Assembly: GCA_965116935.1 (NCBI GenBank)
Contig: OZ220737.1
Span: 5,580,001-5,644,000, forward strand
DNA from: VXYL01 sp965116935
GTDB taxonomy: Bacteria > Pseudomonadota > Gammaproteobacteria > Pseudomonadales > Azotimanducaceae
DNA: 64,000 nt
Direction: 5' to 3'
The translations under genes were made by a program, and so were the position numbers. This document shows positions 15,267 to 25,305 of the stretch, piece by piece; positions within the stretch are counted from its first letter, which is position 1, and each line of letters opens with the position of its first letter. The notes under the pieces are model-generated. The model saw only the letters and a list, made by a program, of their open reading frames with translations. It was not told the origin of the DNA and did not search any database.

Positions 15267-16883
15267 ATGCCGTTGGCGGAACACCTGCTCGAAGTGCGCG
15301 ACCTGCACGTCAACTTTGGCGACACGCCGGCCGTGCGCGGTGTGTCGTTTCACATTGACGCCGGCGAGACCGTCGCCCTTGTGGGGGAATCGGGTTCCGG
15401 CAAGTCGGTCACGGCGCTGTCGGTGTTGCAGCTCCTGCCCTATCCGCTCGCCAACCATCCAGACGGCAGTGTGCTGGTGAACGGCGAGGAAATGATGCGG
15501 GCGGAGCAAGAGCGCCTGCTCGATGTTCGCGGCGGCACTATCAGCATGGTCTTTCAGGAGCCCATGACCTCCCTCAATCCCCTGCACTCCATCGCCCGTC
15601 AGGTGGGCGAGGCGCTGGTGGTGCACAAGAAGCTGTCGAACAAGATGGCTCGGGAACGCACGCTGGAACTGCTCCGGCACGTGGGCTTGCAGGAAGCCGA
15701 AAGCCGCCTGGGCGCCTATCCGCACGAGCTTTCCGGTGGCCAGCGGCAGCGGGTAATGATCGCGATGGCGCTCGCGAACGAGCCGAAGCTGCTCATCGCC
15801 GACGAACCCACCACCGCACTCGACGTGACGATTCAGGCGCAGATCCTGAAGCTCTTGAAGGACCTGCAAGCGGAACTCGGCATGGCGATGCTGCTCATCA
15901 CGCACGACCTCGGCATCGTGCGCAACATGGCAGACCGCGTGTGCGTGATGACGAACGGCGAGATCGTCGAGCGCGGCCCCACCCGCACCATCTTCACCAC
16001 GCCCAAGCATCGCTATACCCAACACCTGCTCGCGGCGGAGCCGAAGGGCGACCCGCAGCCCACCAATGCGCGGGCACCGGTGGTGGCGTCGGCAGAGTCC
16101 TTGACCGTGAAGTACCCGGTGGGCAAGGGCTGGTTCGGCGGCAAGTCGTACTTCACCGCGGTCGACACCGTCGATGTGGTGGTACGCGCTGGGCAGACGG
16201 TGGGCGTGGTGGGCGAATCCGGCTCCGGCAAGACCACTCTGGGCCTCGCCATGCTGCGGCTCTTGACCAGCGAAGGCGGCGTGCGCTTCGACGACAACGA
16301 CATCCAGGATCTCAAGCGCAAGGCCCTCATTCCGCTGCGGCGGGACATGCAGGTGGTCTTCCAGGACCCGTTCGGCAGCCTTTCGCCGCGCCTGTCGGTG
16401 TTGCAGATCATCGAGGAGGGGCTGCGCATCCACTATCCCCAAGTGTCCAAGGAAGAACGCCGCCAGCGTGTCGCCGAAGTGCTCGACGAAGTCGGACTCG
16501 AACCGGAACACATGGACCGCTATCCGCACGAGTTCTCCGGCGGCCAGCGCCAGCGCATTTCCATCGCCCGGGCCATGGTGCTGCGCCCCCGCTTCGTGGT
16601 GCTCGACGAACCCACCTCGGCGCTCGACATGTCGGTGCAGGCGCAGATCGTGGACTTGCTGCGCGACCTGCAAGCGAACCACGACCTCGGCTATCTCTTC
16701 GTCAGCCACGACCTGAAGGTGGTGCGGGCTCTGGCGAACTGGCTGATCGTCATGCGCGACGGCGTAATCGTCGAGCAGGGACCGGCACGGGACGTATTCC
16801 TGAATCCACAGACCGACTACGCCAAGGCGCTGTTTGCGGCGGCGCTGGACCTCGAAGCCGACGAGCAAGTGTTGCAGCAGTAG
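15267..16883 (+). CDS. Dual-domain ABC transporter ATPase, oligopeptide/YejF type
   Basis: A 538-residue protein carrying two complete ABC ATPase domains, as in YejF and other fused DppD-DppF-type proteins. First domain: Walker A GESGSGKSVTALSVL, signature LSGGQRQRVMIAM, Walker B LLIADEPTTALD. Second domain: GESGSGKTTLGLAML, FSGGQRQRISIARA, FVVLDEPTSALD. It would energise uptake of peptides or similar solutes at the inner membrane. No permease or intact binding-protein gene is adjacent; only a binding-protein fragment lies at 12.7-13.5 kb, so it may be an orphan of a decayed operon. Confidence 0.92.
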   Translation: MPLAEHLLEVRDLHVNFGDTPAVRGVSFHIDAGETVALVGESGSGKSVTALSVLQLLPYPLANHPDGSVLVNGEEMMRAEQERLLDVRGGTISMVFQEPMTSLNPLHSIARQVGEALVVHKKLSNKMARERTLELLRHVGLQEAESRLGAYPHELSGGQRQRVMIAMALANEPKLLIADEPTTALDVTIQAQILKLLKDLQAELGMAMLLITHDLGIVRNMADRVCVMTNGEIVERGPTRTIFTTPKHRYTQHLLAAEPKGDPQPTNARAPVVASAESLTVKYPVGKGWFGGKSYFTAVDTVDVVVRAGQTVGVVGESGSGKTTLGLAMLRLLTSEGGVRFDDNDIQDLKRKALIPLRRDMQVVFQDPFGSLSPRLSVLQIIEEGLRIHYPQVSKEERRQRVAEVLDEVGLEPEHMDRYPHEFSGGQRQRISIARAMVLRPRFVVLDEPTSALDMSVQAQIVDLLRDLQANHDLGYLFVSHDLKVVRALANWLIVMRDGVIVEQGPARDVFLNPQTDYAKALFAAALDLEADEQVLQQ

Positions 16884-16951
16884 ATGCTGGCGCGCCTTGG
16901 CGGGCGCGCGCTTCGGCTCGCCAGGATGCAACCAACAGTCAGGAGACCGAC

Positions 16952-17800
16952 ATGGAGCCGCTTGCGCAGGGCTATGGATTGATCGAGGGCCCGGTTTGGG
17001 TGCCGGGGCGGGGGCTGCTGTTCAGCGACGTTCACCACGGCGGCGTCTTCTGCCTCGGCACCGACGGCGAGGTGAGCACCGTCTTCGAGCACCGCCGAGG
17101 CATCGGTGGCATGGCGTTGCACGAAGCCGGCGGCATGGTGGTGGGTGGACGCAACATCGGCTACAAGCCCTTTGCCGGCGGCGACACGGTGACGTTGCTG
17201 GACCGCGACCCGGAGCATGGCAACGTCGGCTACAACGACCTGACGACGGACGAGGCAGGGCGCATCTACGCCGGCTCGCTCGGCAGCCCGGTATTCGAAG
17301 AGGGCGAGCAGCAACCCGGCAACCTGTATCTCATCGACTTGGACGGCACGAGTCGCATCGTCGGGCGGGACATCCTGCTCACCAACGGCCTCGGCCTTTC
17401 GCCCGACGGCAGCACGCTGTATCACTCCGACTCGCGTCGGCAAAGGGTGTATTGCTACAGCGTCGCCAAGGGTGGCGAACTCGGCGAGAAACGGCTCTTT
17501 GCCCCATCCGACAACGGCGCACCGGACGGCCTTGCCGTTTCCGAGGATGGCGCGGTGTGGGTCGCGATGGCAGGCGGCAGCGGCGTCAACGTCTACGAAC
17601 CGGACGGCGGCCTGCGCGAGCACATCGGGATTCCCCAGCCCATGTGCACCAGCGTCTGCTTCGGCGGCGACAGCCTTGAAGACCTTTACATCGTCACCGG
17701 CTCCCCCGGCGGCGCTGGGCAGCATGACGGCGCCGTGTATCGCGTTCGGGCATCGGTGCCTGGCTTGCCGGTTCCGGTTGCCCGCGTGCCGGTCGCCTGA
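16952..17800 (+). CDS. SMP-30/gluconolactonase family protein
   Basis: A 282-residue six-bladed beta-propeller of the SMP-30/gluconolactonase/luciferin-regenerating family. The metal ligands fall in their usual places: Glu in GLIEGPVWVPGRG, Asn in LLTNGLGLSPDGS, and Asp in GAPDGLAVSEDGAVW. CTSVCFGGDSLEDLYIVTG is the typical last blade. Members hydrolyse sugar lactones or related esters using Ca2+ or Zn2+. AGGAGA five bases before the ATG fixes the start. It lies 68 bp after the ABC ATPase gene and may be co-transcribed. Confidence 0.92.
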   Translation: MEPLAQGYGLIEGPVWVPGRGLLFSDVHHGGVFCLGTDGEVSTVFEHRRGIGGMALHEAGGMVVGGRNIGYKPFAGGDTVTLLDRDPEHGNVGYNDLTTDEAGRIYAGSLGSPVFEEGEQQPGNLYLIDLDGTSRIVGRDILLTNGLGLSPDGSTLYHSDSRRQRVYCYSVAKGGELGEKRLFAPSDNGAPDGLAVSEDGAVWVAMAGGSGVNVYEPDGGLREHIGIPQPMCTSVCFGGDSLEDLYIVTGSPGGAGQHDGAVYRVRASVPGLPVPVARVPVA

Positions 17801-17954
17801 GGAGCCTCGCGCGCCCTGACGGGCGCGTTGGCGGTTCGCTGCGCGAACTGCTGGCCTCCGGGTTCGCTTGCGCTCACCACTTCGGCTAGCCCAGGCTTCT
17901 TTCGACGGAGTGTTCCCCCACAGGGACGCCCTCTGCATTACACTCGTCCTTCGT

Positions 17955-18403
17955 GGGCCTATAGCTCAGTTGGTTAGAGCAGTGGACTCATCTGGCTTCG
18001 GCCGTGGCAGGCAGCGCCTGACCGTGGCCAGAAAAGGTGCGCTTCCGTTGAAAGGCGGAAGGTGAACGGGATGAATTCAGGGAACCCGTCAGCGCGCTTG
18101 GCGCGACCCGGCAACCCTGAGCCAAGCCGGCGGTACACCGCCGGAAGGTGCAGAGACTACCTGAGGACTGGGTAGGAGCCCTCAGCGCGAGGGGCCGCCC
18201 CTCGCAAGCGGAGCCCTTCCCTCGCAAAGAGGAACCGCCCAAAGTGTCCCTAACAACAGGCTAGAGCGTCCCGCACCCCACCGCCCACGCCCCTTGCGAG
18301 GCAAGGGGCGCGAGCGAGGGTGATGAGATAGTCCGCTCCCGGCAGAAATGCCGGGGAAAAGCGAATCCATTGGTCCCAGGTTCGAGTCCTGGTGGGCCCA
18401 CCA
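17955..18403 (+). tRNA. tRNA-Ile(CAU) interrupted by a group I intron
   Basis: Exons 17955-17991 and 18364-18403 fold into a complete tRNA. The acceptor stem is gggccta/tgggccc, the D arm gctc-agttggtta-gagc, the anticodon stem gtgga/tccat with loop ctcataa and anticodon CAT, and the T arm ccagg-ttcgagt-cctgg. The CCA end is encoded at 18401-18403. A CAU anticodon beside rpoD marks the isoleucine tRNA whose C34 is modified to lysidine to read AUA, as in Pseudomonas and other gammaproteobacteria. The intron lies right after the anticodon (36/37). A weak -10-like tacact lies at 17939-17944. Confidence 0.95.
17992..18363 (+). ncRNA. Group I intron in the tRNA-Ile(CAU) anticodon loop
   Basis: A 372-nt self-splicing-type intron ending in the invariant G (18363). 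P1: the exon CAT pairs with the guide GTG at 18004-18006 with a T-G wobble at the splice site, closed by GGC-TTCG-GCC. P4: P segment tcaggg (18077-18082) pairs with Q ccctga (18115-18120). P7: R gtgcagagactacc (18148-18161) pairs with S agatagtcc (18325-18333). P9: cccggc-agaaat-gccggg (18338-18355). The guide GTG pairing with CAT and the core match the Azoarcus tRNA-Ile intron (about 205 nt). The extra length lies mostly between R and S in GC-rich hairpins. No homing-endonuclease ORF is present. Confidence 0.93.
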
Positions 18404-18506
18404 ACTCTCTCCTTCGGGACGGCACCCGTCGACTCAGGAATGACGCCGTGCCAACCCCGCCGGAACAGCCGGCTTTTCGATGCCCCTCAAGGGGTGATCT
18501 AGCGAC

Positions 18507-18530
18507 GGTCGCGCCCTCGCGGGCGCGACC
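18507..18530. terminator. GC-rich hairpin between rpoD and the split tRNA
   Basis: A perfect 10-bp stem, ggtcgcgccc/gggcgcgacc, with loop tcgc, sits 34 bp beyond the rpoD stop and about 100 bp beyond the convergent tRNA. Its position fits a bidirectional termination or transcript-end hairpin, but there is no U tract, so it could equally be a REP-type palindrome. Confidence 0.4.
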
Positions 18531-18564
18531 GCCAAAGCTATTGGTGGAGTACGGCGCTTCCGAC

Positions 18565-20430
<1,866 letters not shown>

Positions 20431-20639
20431 TTCGCCCCTTTTTTGGTTGTGCCCACGAGCCGCTTCGCCCGCAGGGAAAATCTTCGCTGCCGCTTGCTTG
20501 CCGCTCGGCGCTATGGAGCTTTTGCGCGACGTCTCATGCGTCTGCGCCTATTGCGCGCCGAAAAAACGTGGCACTATAGCACGTTCAACCCCTCCGCCGC
20601 ACCATCCCAACGTTGCGGCAAATGTGGCACGGGTGCAAG

Positions 20640-22445
20640 TCAGGACGCTGCGCGGGCAGCCTCGCTACGGGAACGCCAAATCTCGCGCAGTCGTTCGGTG
20701 TCGCTGTTAGCAAGGGTTAGGTCCCTTCCCATTGCCTGTCGCTTGGCTTTGTCGCGTACCTGAACCAACCGTGCCACGCCGTCACGGAACTCCGCCTCAA
20801 CCCCGTCCGGAACCTCGAGCTCTTCCTCTGCCAGTGCTGAGAGATCTTCGTACCTTGGATCGCCGAGGAACCGTGCGACCAACGTCGGGGTGTCGGACTC
20901 CGGGTTGCCCGCCAAGTACTCAACCAATGGTTGTAGCAACGTACCTTGGACCGCTGCAATGAACGCGTCGCGTTGTTGCTCGTCGACTTGCCGAAGACAG
21001 GCAGGTTGCAGCACGAGCATGCGTAGAAGCTTGTGCATCAACGAGGGCCGGGACTCCACCGACGATTGGCCCCTAGTAGACGGCACCGCAGACGCCCACA
21101 TGGCTGTACTCTCGCCAGTAGCCCCTCTACGCACAGGGCCCCGCTCGCCCCCACGTGTGCGGGCAACTTGCTCCAGCCGCCGCTCCAATATGTCGATTGC
21201 CACTTGTGCAGTTTGCGCTAGCCGTTCGATCATCATGCGACGGAACATGCCACTGGGTAGAGTTGACATGTCCGGCAACGCGAGGTCGCAGAGCCGAGCG
21301 CGGTCGCTGATGCGCTCCATGTCAAGACCTTGCTCCAGTTTCGCGAAGTAGAACTCGGCCACGGGCACGGCCTCACGCACGCGCTCGTCGAAACGCTCGG
21401 GGCCTTCGCGCGCGACGATGCTGTCCGGGTCCTCGCCGTCGGGCAGCAGGATGAAGCGCAATTGGCGGCCTTCGGCGAGTGCCGGGAACGCGGCCAGCAC
21501 CGCCTTCCAGGCGGCTTGGCGACCGGCTGCGTCGCCATCGAAGCAGCACACCACGTCGTGAGTGTGCCGATACAGCTTGCGGAAGTGCGTCTCGCCGATG
21601 GCGGTGCCGAGCGTGGCGACGGCACCGCCAACGCCATACTGCGCCAGCCCTACCACGTCCATGTAGCCCTCGACGACGATGGCGGAATCGAGATTGCGGC
21701 TGGCGCGACGCGCTTCGAACAGACCATAGAGCTCCTGGCCCTTGTGGAAGACATCGGTCTCCGGCGAGTTCAGGTATTTCGGCTGTTCGTCGCCGAGCAC
21801 CCGGCCGCCAAAGCCCACAACGCGACCTCGAGTGTCGTGGATGGGGAACATGATGCGGTCGCGGAAGCGGTCGTAGGTGCGGCCGTTGTCGTTGCGGATG
21901 ACGAGACCCGCGTCGATGAGTCGTTCCACGCCAACGTTGGAAAGGGCCGTCTTGAGGCCGTCCCACCCCTCTGGCGCGAAGCCTATGCCGAAGTCCCGCG
22001 CCACGGTGCCGCTTAAGCCCCGCCGCTTCAGATAGTCCGTGGCGCGGTGCGCCGTGGGGTGGCGACGCAGCCAGCCGCGATAGGTGCGGTCTGCATCGGC
22101 AAGGACATCGTAGAGGCCGGTGTCCCGAGGCGGCTCCCGTCCGCGTTCCCGAGGCACTTCCACGCCCATGATGCCGGCGAGCGTCTCCACCGCCTCCACG
22201 AAGTCAAGCCGCTCGTATTCGCGCAGAAACGTGAGTGCCGTGCCGCCAGCGCCGCAGCCGAAGCAGTAGTAGAGCTGCTTGTCCGGGTTGACGTTGAACG
22301 AGGGGGTTTTCTCGTCGTGGAAGGGGCAGAGGCCCTTGAGACTCTTGCCGGCGCGCTTGAGCTCGACCCTCGTGCCGATCACCGACACGATGTCCGCCCG
22401 CTCGATCAGGGAATTGATGAACTCCTGAGGTATGCGGCCAGCCAT
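20640..22445 (-). CDS. dnaG: DNA primase
   Basis: A 601-residue DnaG. The CHC2 zinc finger is LCPFHDEKTPSFNVNPDK followed by YYCFGCGAGG (about 39-68). The RNA polymerase domain contains the TOPRIM motifs IVVEGYMDVVGLAQYGV and DVVCCFDGDAAGRQAAWKA. The C-terminal helicase-interaction domain is present (ACLRQVDEQQRDAFIAAVQG) and ends near the stop. It makes RNA primers at the replication fork with DnaB. The start MAGRIPQEFINSLIERADI is the family start. It lies between yqeY and rpoD in the macromolecular-synthesis operon. Confidence 0.98.
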   Translation of the reverse strand: MAGRIPQEFINSLIERADIVSVIGTRVELKRAGKSLKGLCPFHDEKTPSFNVNPDKQLYYCFGCGAGGTALTFLREYERLDFVEAVETLAGIMGVEVPRERGREPPRDTGLYDVLADADRTYRGWLRRHPTAHRATDYLKRRGLSGTVARDFGIGFAPEGWDGLKTALSNVGVERLIDAGLVIRNDNGRTYDRFRDRIMFPIHDTRGRVVGFGGRVLGDEQPKYLNSPETDVFHKGQELYGLFEARRASRNLDSAIVVEGYMDVVGLAQYGVGGAVATLGTAIGETHFRKLYRHTHDVVCCFDGDAAGRQAAWKAVLAAFPALAEGRQLRFILLPDGEDPDSIVAREGPERFDERVREAVPVAEFYFAKLEQGLDMERISDRARLCDLALPDMSTLPSGMFRRMMIERLAQTAQVAIDILERRLEQVARTRGGERGPVRRGATGESTAMWASAVPSTRGQSSVESRPSLMHKLLRMLVLQPACLRQVDEQQRDAFIAAVQGTLLQPLVEYLAGNPESDTPTLVARFLGDPRYEDLSALAEEELEVPDGVEAEFRDGVARLVQVRDKAKRQAMGRDLTLANSDTERLREIWRSRSEAARAAS

Positions 22446-22577
22446 GAAGAGATTCTACTCAAGATGGCAAGCGGGCGACCCCCCTTTGGGGGAAGGCACC
22501 CTGCCTTCCCGATGCTGGGTGGCGGGCTGTTGGTAGCCGCCCAGGATGCCTTCGCCGACCGCCCGTCGCCCGGTGGC

Positions 22578-23027
22578 TTAGCTGGCGAGGCGCTCCTTTA
22601 CCAAACCGCTAACGCGCCCCATGTCCGCACGGCCCTGCAGCGCTCCGCGCAACGCCCCCATCACCTTGCCCATGTCGCGCATGGATGTGGCGCCGACGTT
22701 CGCCACCGCCTCGTCGATGGCTTGGACAATGTCTGCATCCGATAGGGCCTCGGGCATGAACTCGCCGATCAGGTCGATCTCGAACTGTTCTTGATCGGCG
22801 AGGTCGTCACGCCCTGCGTCGCGATACTGGCGCAGCGAGTCGCGCCGCTGCTTGAGCATTCTGCTGAGCACTTGCAGCACGTCCGCATCCGCAAGCTCGC
22901 GTCGCTCGTCCACCTCAACGCGCTTTATCTCGGCGTTGACGAGCCGCAGCGCACCGACCCGCCGGCGGTCCCTTGCCCGCATGGCGGCTGTGGTGGCAGC
23001 ACCGATGGTGCTTTTGAGTTCGGCCAT
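22578..23027 (-). CDS. GatB/YqeY domain protein
   Basis: A 149-residue YqeY-type protein, the free-standing homologue of the C-terminal domain of the GatB amidotransferase subunit. Diagnostic parts are GALRLVNAEIKRVEVDERRE, FEIDLIGEFMPEALSDADI and MRDMGKVMGALRGALQGRAD. It is the standard gene between rpsU and dnaG in many proteobacteria. It likely binds tRNA or assists translation; the exact role is unsettled. Spacing is 46 bp from rpsU and 132 bp from dnaG; the latter gap contains a ggggaaggcaccctgccttcc palindrome. Confidence 0.94.
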   Translation of the reverse strand: MAELKSTIGAATTAAMRARDRRRVGALRLVNAEIKRVEVDERRELADADVLQVLSRMLKQRRDSLRQYRDAGRDDLADQEQFEIDLIGEFMPEALSDADIVQAIDEAVANVGATSMRDMGKVMGALRGALQGRADMGRVSGLVKERLAS

Positions 23028-23072
23028 GGTCGAACCTTTCGGGGGCGCCTTCTCAAGCGCGCCGGCGCTTCC

Positions 23073-23288
23073 CTAGTGGGTGCGCTCGAATCGCCGGGCT
23101 TCGCGCTGAAGCTTCTTGAGGTTGCGCTTCACGGCCGCAGCGGCCTTGCGCTTGCGCACGGCAGTGGGCTTTTCGTAGTACTCGCGCTTGCGAACCTCGG
23201 CAAGGATTCCCGCCTTCTCGCAGGAACGCTTGAATCGCCGCAAGGCGACATCGAACGGCTCGTTCTCCCGGACCTTGACGCTGGGCAT
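23073..23288 (-). CDS. rpsU: 30S ribosomal protein S21
   Basis: 71 residues, the same length as E. coli bS21. The start MPSVKVRENEPFDVALRRF was chosen over upstream ATGs because it matches the family N-terminus. KRSCEKAGILAEVRKREYYE is the conserved middle and the tail is lysine/arginine-rich. It helps 30S subunits during initiation near the anti-Shine-Dalgarno end of 16S rRNA. First gene of the operon. The divergent tsaD gene often found upstream is missing; a MITE and a hotdog gene are there instead. Confidence 0.97.
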   Translation of the reverse strand: MPSVKVRENEPFDVALRRFKRSCEKAGILAEVRKREYYEKPTAVRKRKAAAAVKRNLKKLQREARRFERTH

Positions 23289-23350
23289 GGACATCTCGCC
23301 AAAAAAGGGCACGCATTGTACTCGCCCGCTTCCTACTAGGGAACCACATC

Positions 23351-23709
23351 CGAGGATCGGTGGTGTCTCACTTTGGCCCTACCTGCTGTGGCGGATGGTG
23401 TTGCAAAACCGGCGATCGCGTTCGACTGGCTGCCGGCGCTCTGGTGGGAGGGCACCAAGAGGTGGGGGCTGGGTCCAAACGCCAAGCGTTAGCGAGGGGT
23501 TTGGCGGCGCCCGCCCGCCATCGCGCCGCAAGGCGCGCAGAACACTCGCGGCACCAGCAAGATACGCGCCCTTGCGGGCGCGGTGGAGGGCGGGACGCCA
23601 GAATACGGCGCGTCCGCCGCTCCTGCGTGCGGTGCAAGCTCTTGGTGCCCTCCTCCAGTACGACGCGCCACGTGCTGTGCAAATCTCAAGTGAGACACCA
23701 CCCGAGGAT
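23351..23709. mobile_element. MITE-like element with 15-bp terminal inverted repeats and 7-bp target duplication
   Basis: The element spans about 23359-23702 (344 bp). Its ends are ggtggtgtctcactt (23359-23373) and aagtgagacaccacc (23688-23702), perfect inverted repeats. It is flanked by the direct repeat cgaggat at 23351-23357 and 23703-23709, the expected target-site duplication. No transposase is encoded. The interior contains an inverted piece of the dispersed repeat found at 61.26 kb (gttagcgaggggtttggcgg) and GC-rich palindromes (gcgcccttgcgggcgc). It sits immediately upstream of rpsU. The intact ends and duplication point to recent movement by a transposase supplied elsewhere. Confidence 0.78.
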
Positions 23710-23724
23710 GGCGTAGGGGCAGCT

Positions 23725-24183
23725 TCAGGTCCGCTCAACCATGAACTGCGCCGTGGCCTCCGCCACCACCGAATCGTCGTCCTGACGGATGATCTTCCCC
23801 GATAGCGTCGCAAGCCGCCTCCGTCGCTGTTCCTGGCGCCCTTCGAGCCGCACCGGCGTGCCGATCGGCAGCGGCTTGCGAAAGCGCACCTGGGCACGGG
23901 CCGTGTAGCAGCGCTCGCCGCGCAGGAACACCCAATTCGCCATCACGTCGTCGAGCAGGCTGAAGAGAATGCCGCCGTGCGTGACGCCGTCGTAGCCCAC
24001 GTGCTCGTCCCGAGGCGTGAACTCGGCGCGGCAAACGTCGTCGTCGAGGTGAAACCGCACGTTGAGGCCGATGGGATTGCTCGGCCCGCAGACGAAGCAC
24101 CTGTTGGCAGTGGATTGGAGGCTCAATGGCTTGCGTCCCGTTGCTATGTGTATGGAGGCCGCCCACAGCCCGCAAGTTATCAT
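23725..24183 (-). CDS. Hotdog-fold thioesterase (PaaI-like)
   Basis: A hotdog-fold protein of 152 residues if started at the ATG at 24183. A TTG at 24126 gives 133 residues and fits the family N-terminus better, since CFVCGPSNPIGL normally stands about ten residues from the start. The active-site region is YDGVTHGGILFSLLDDVMAN with the HGG motif of acyl-CoA thioesterases, followed by RAQVRFRKPLPIGTPVRLEG. The CFVCG start is common in a PaaI subgroup and may bind metal. It likely hydrolyses an acyl- or aryl-CoA. With the ATG start only 6 bp separate it from the divergent Nudix gene, another reason to prefer the shorter form. Confidence 0.83.
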   Translation of the reverse strand: MITCGLWAASIHIATGRKPLSLQSTANRCFVCGPSNPIGLNVRFHLDDDVCRAEFTPRDEHVGYDGVTHGGILFSLLDDVMANWVFLRGERCYTARAQVRFRKPLPIGTPVRLEGRQEQRRRRLATLSGKIIRQDDDSVVAEATAQFMVERT

Positions 24184-24189
24184 GCGGCG

Positions 24190-24798
24190 ATGCTTGATCT
24201 GGCCTCGATTCGCCGCCGCCTGGACGAAACCCGTCCCGCTCCCGTCACCACCACCGAACACACGCGACAAGCGGCAGTTGCCGTGGTTTTGCGGGAGCCG
24301 CTTGACGGTAGCAGCGCGGACGCCGAGGTGCTCTTCATCCAGCGTGCCAAGCGTCCCGGCGATCCGTGGTCCGGGCACATGGCCTTTCCCGGCGGCCATC
24401 TCGACCCCACCGATGCCGACCTCTGTGCCGCTGCCGTGCGGGAGACGCATGAGGAGATCGGCCTCGACATCAGCTCCGCCCCGGTGCTCGGGCAACTCGA
24501 GCCCCAGCGACCACAGGCAGTGCGCCGCGACATGGTCGTGGCACCGTTCGTCTTTGCCATCGAAGGCGACCCTACGTTCGCCCTCAACTACGAAGTGGCC
24601 GAGGCAGTGTGGACGCCGCTAGCGCCTATGCATCGCGGCGACAACCACGACATCGAACGTCGCCCTGTTGCCACCGGCGCAATGGGCTTCAACGGGTTTC
24701 GACTCGCCGGCGGCCACTTCGTCTGGGGCATGACCTACCGCATGGTGCAGACCTTCTTCGCCACCATCGACAGCGATTACCAGCCAATCCCGGAGTAA
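24190..24798 (+). CDS. Nudix hydrolase (CoA pyrophosphatase-like)
   Basis: A 202-residue Nudix enzyme. The Nudix box reads GGHLDPTDADLCAAAVRETH then EEIGLDI, with the REtxEE core intact but Asp where the first Glu usually is. Upstream is VLFIQRAKRPGDPWSGHMAF, the pattern of the NudL/NUDT7 CoA-diphosphatase branch. Such enzymes split nucleoside diphosphate derivatives with Mg2+; CoA or acyl-CoA fits the thioesterase next door. It is divergent from the hotdog gene with at most a few tens of bases between them. Confidence 0.88.
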   Translation: MLDLASIRRRLDETRPAPVTTTEHTRQAAVAVVLREPLDGSSADAEVLFIQRAKRPGDPWSGHMAFPGGHLDPTDADLCAAAVRETHEEIGLDISSAPVLGQLEPQRPQAVRRDMVVAPFVFAIEGDPTFALNYEVAEAVWTPLAPMHRGDNHDIERRPVATGAMGFNGFRLAGGHFVWGMTYRMVQTFFATIDSDYQPIPE

Positions 24799-24843
24799 CA
24801 GTCGCCGGGCCCTCGCACTCGACCTCCGGGGCCTGGCCTATCC

Positions 24844-25305
24844 TCAAATGCCCTCCCGCTCCCGCAACGCGGCAGCGCGGCGTCCGAGGCCTTTGGCGAT
24901 CCGTTCGGCGGGGAAGCCGAGTTGCGCCATCGCCACGCCCGTCTCGAAGACCTCGCGATAGCGACGGATCAGTTCCCCTTCGAAGGTGAACTGGCTCATG
25001 CCTTCGAACACCACCGACTCGCCGACGACGCCGGGGAGCTTGGAGCGATAGCTGAAGACATAGCGCGCGTAACCGTACCCGCCATCGCAGACCGGCTCCA
25101 ACATGCGCCAGCGAAAGCCTTCGGCGTGGCCCCAGAACTTCGTCTCCAGCATGCCGGCGATCTCTGCCCGGCCGGACGATGCCCCATAGAAGCCATCCTC
25201 GTACACGCCGTCCTCAGTGAACAGGCTCGCGAGCGCAGTGCCGTCTCCCGCCTCAACCGCTGTGGTAAACCGGTCCAGCACCCCCGCGAAGCCCTCGCCC
25301 GTCAT
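24844..25305 (-). CDS. NTF2/SnoaL-like domain protein
   Basis: 153 residues with the cone-shaped NTF2-like pattern: FAGVLDRFTTAVEAGDGTAL and ASLFTEDGVYEDGFYGASSG at the N-terminus, then RAEIAGMLETKFWGHAEGFR, and a strand-rich middle (YVFSYRSKLPGVVGESVVFE). The fold is used by small isomerases, dehydratases and binding proteins, and no substrate can be named. The ATG overlaps the TGA of the Hsp70-like gene upstream (ATGA), so it is the last of three coupled genes. Confidence 0.8.
   Translation of the reverse strand: MTGEGFAGVLDRFTTAVEAGDGTALASLFTEDGVYEDGFYGASSGRAEIAGMLETKFWGHAEGFRWRMLEPVCDGGYGYARYVFSYRSKLPGVVGESVVFEGMSQFTFEGELIRRYREVFETGVAMAQLGFPAERIAKGLGRRAAALREREGI

Noticed and set aside
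15267..16883. A complete Yej/microcin-C-type transporter operon.
   Set aside because: Only the fused ATPase gene is here; no permease or intact binding-protein gene flanks it.
20431..20639. Sigma-32-type promoter before rpoD.
   Set aside because: Boxes resembling TTGAAC and TATAGT are only four bases apart; no correct spacing was found.
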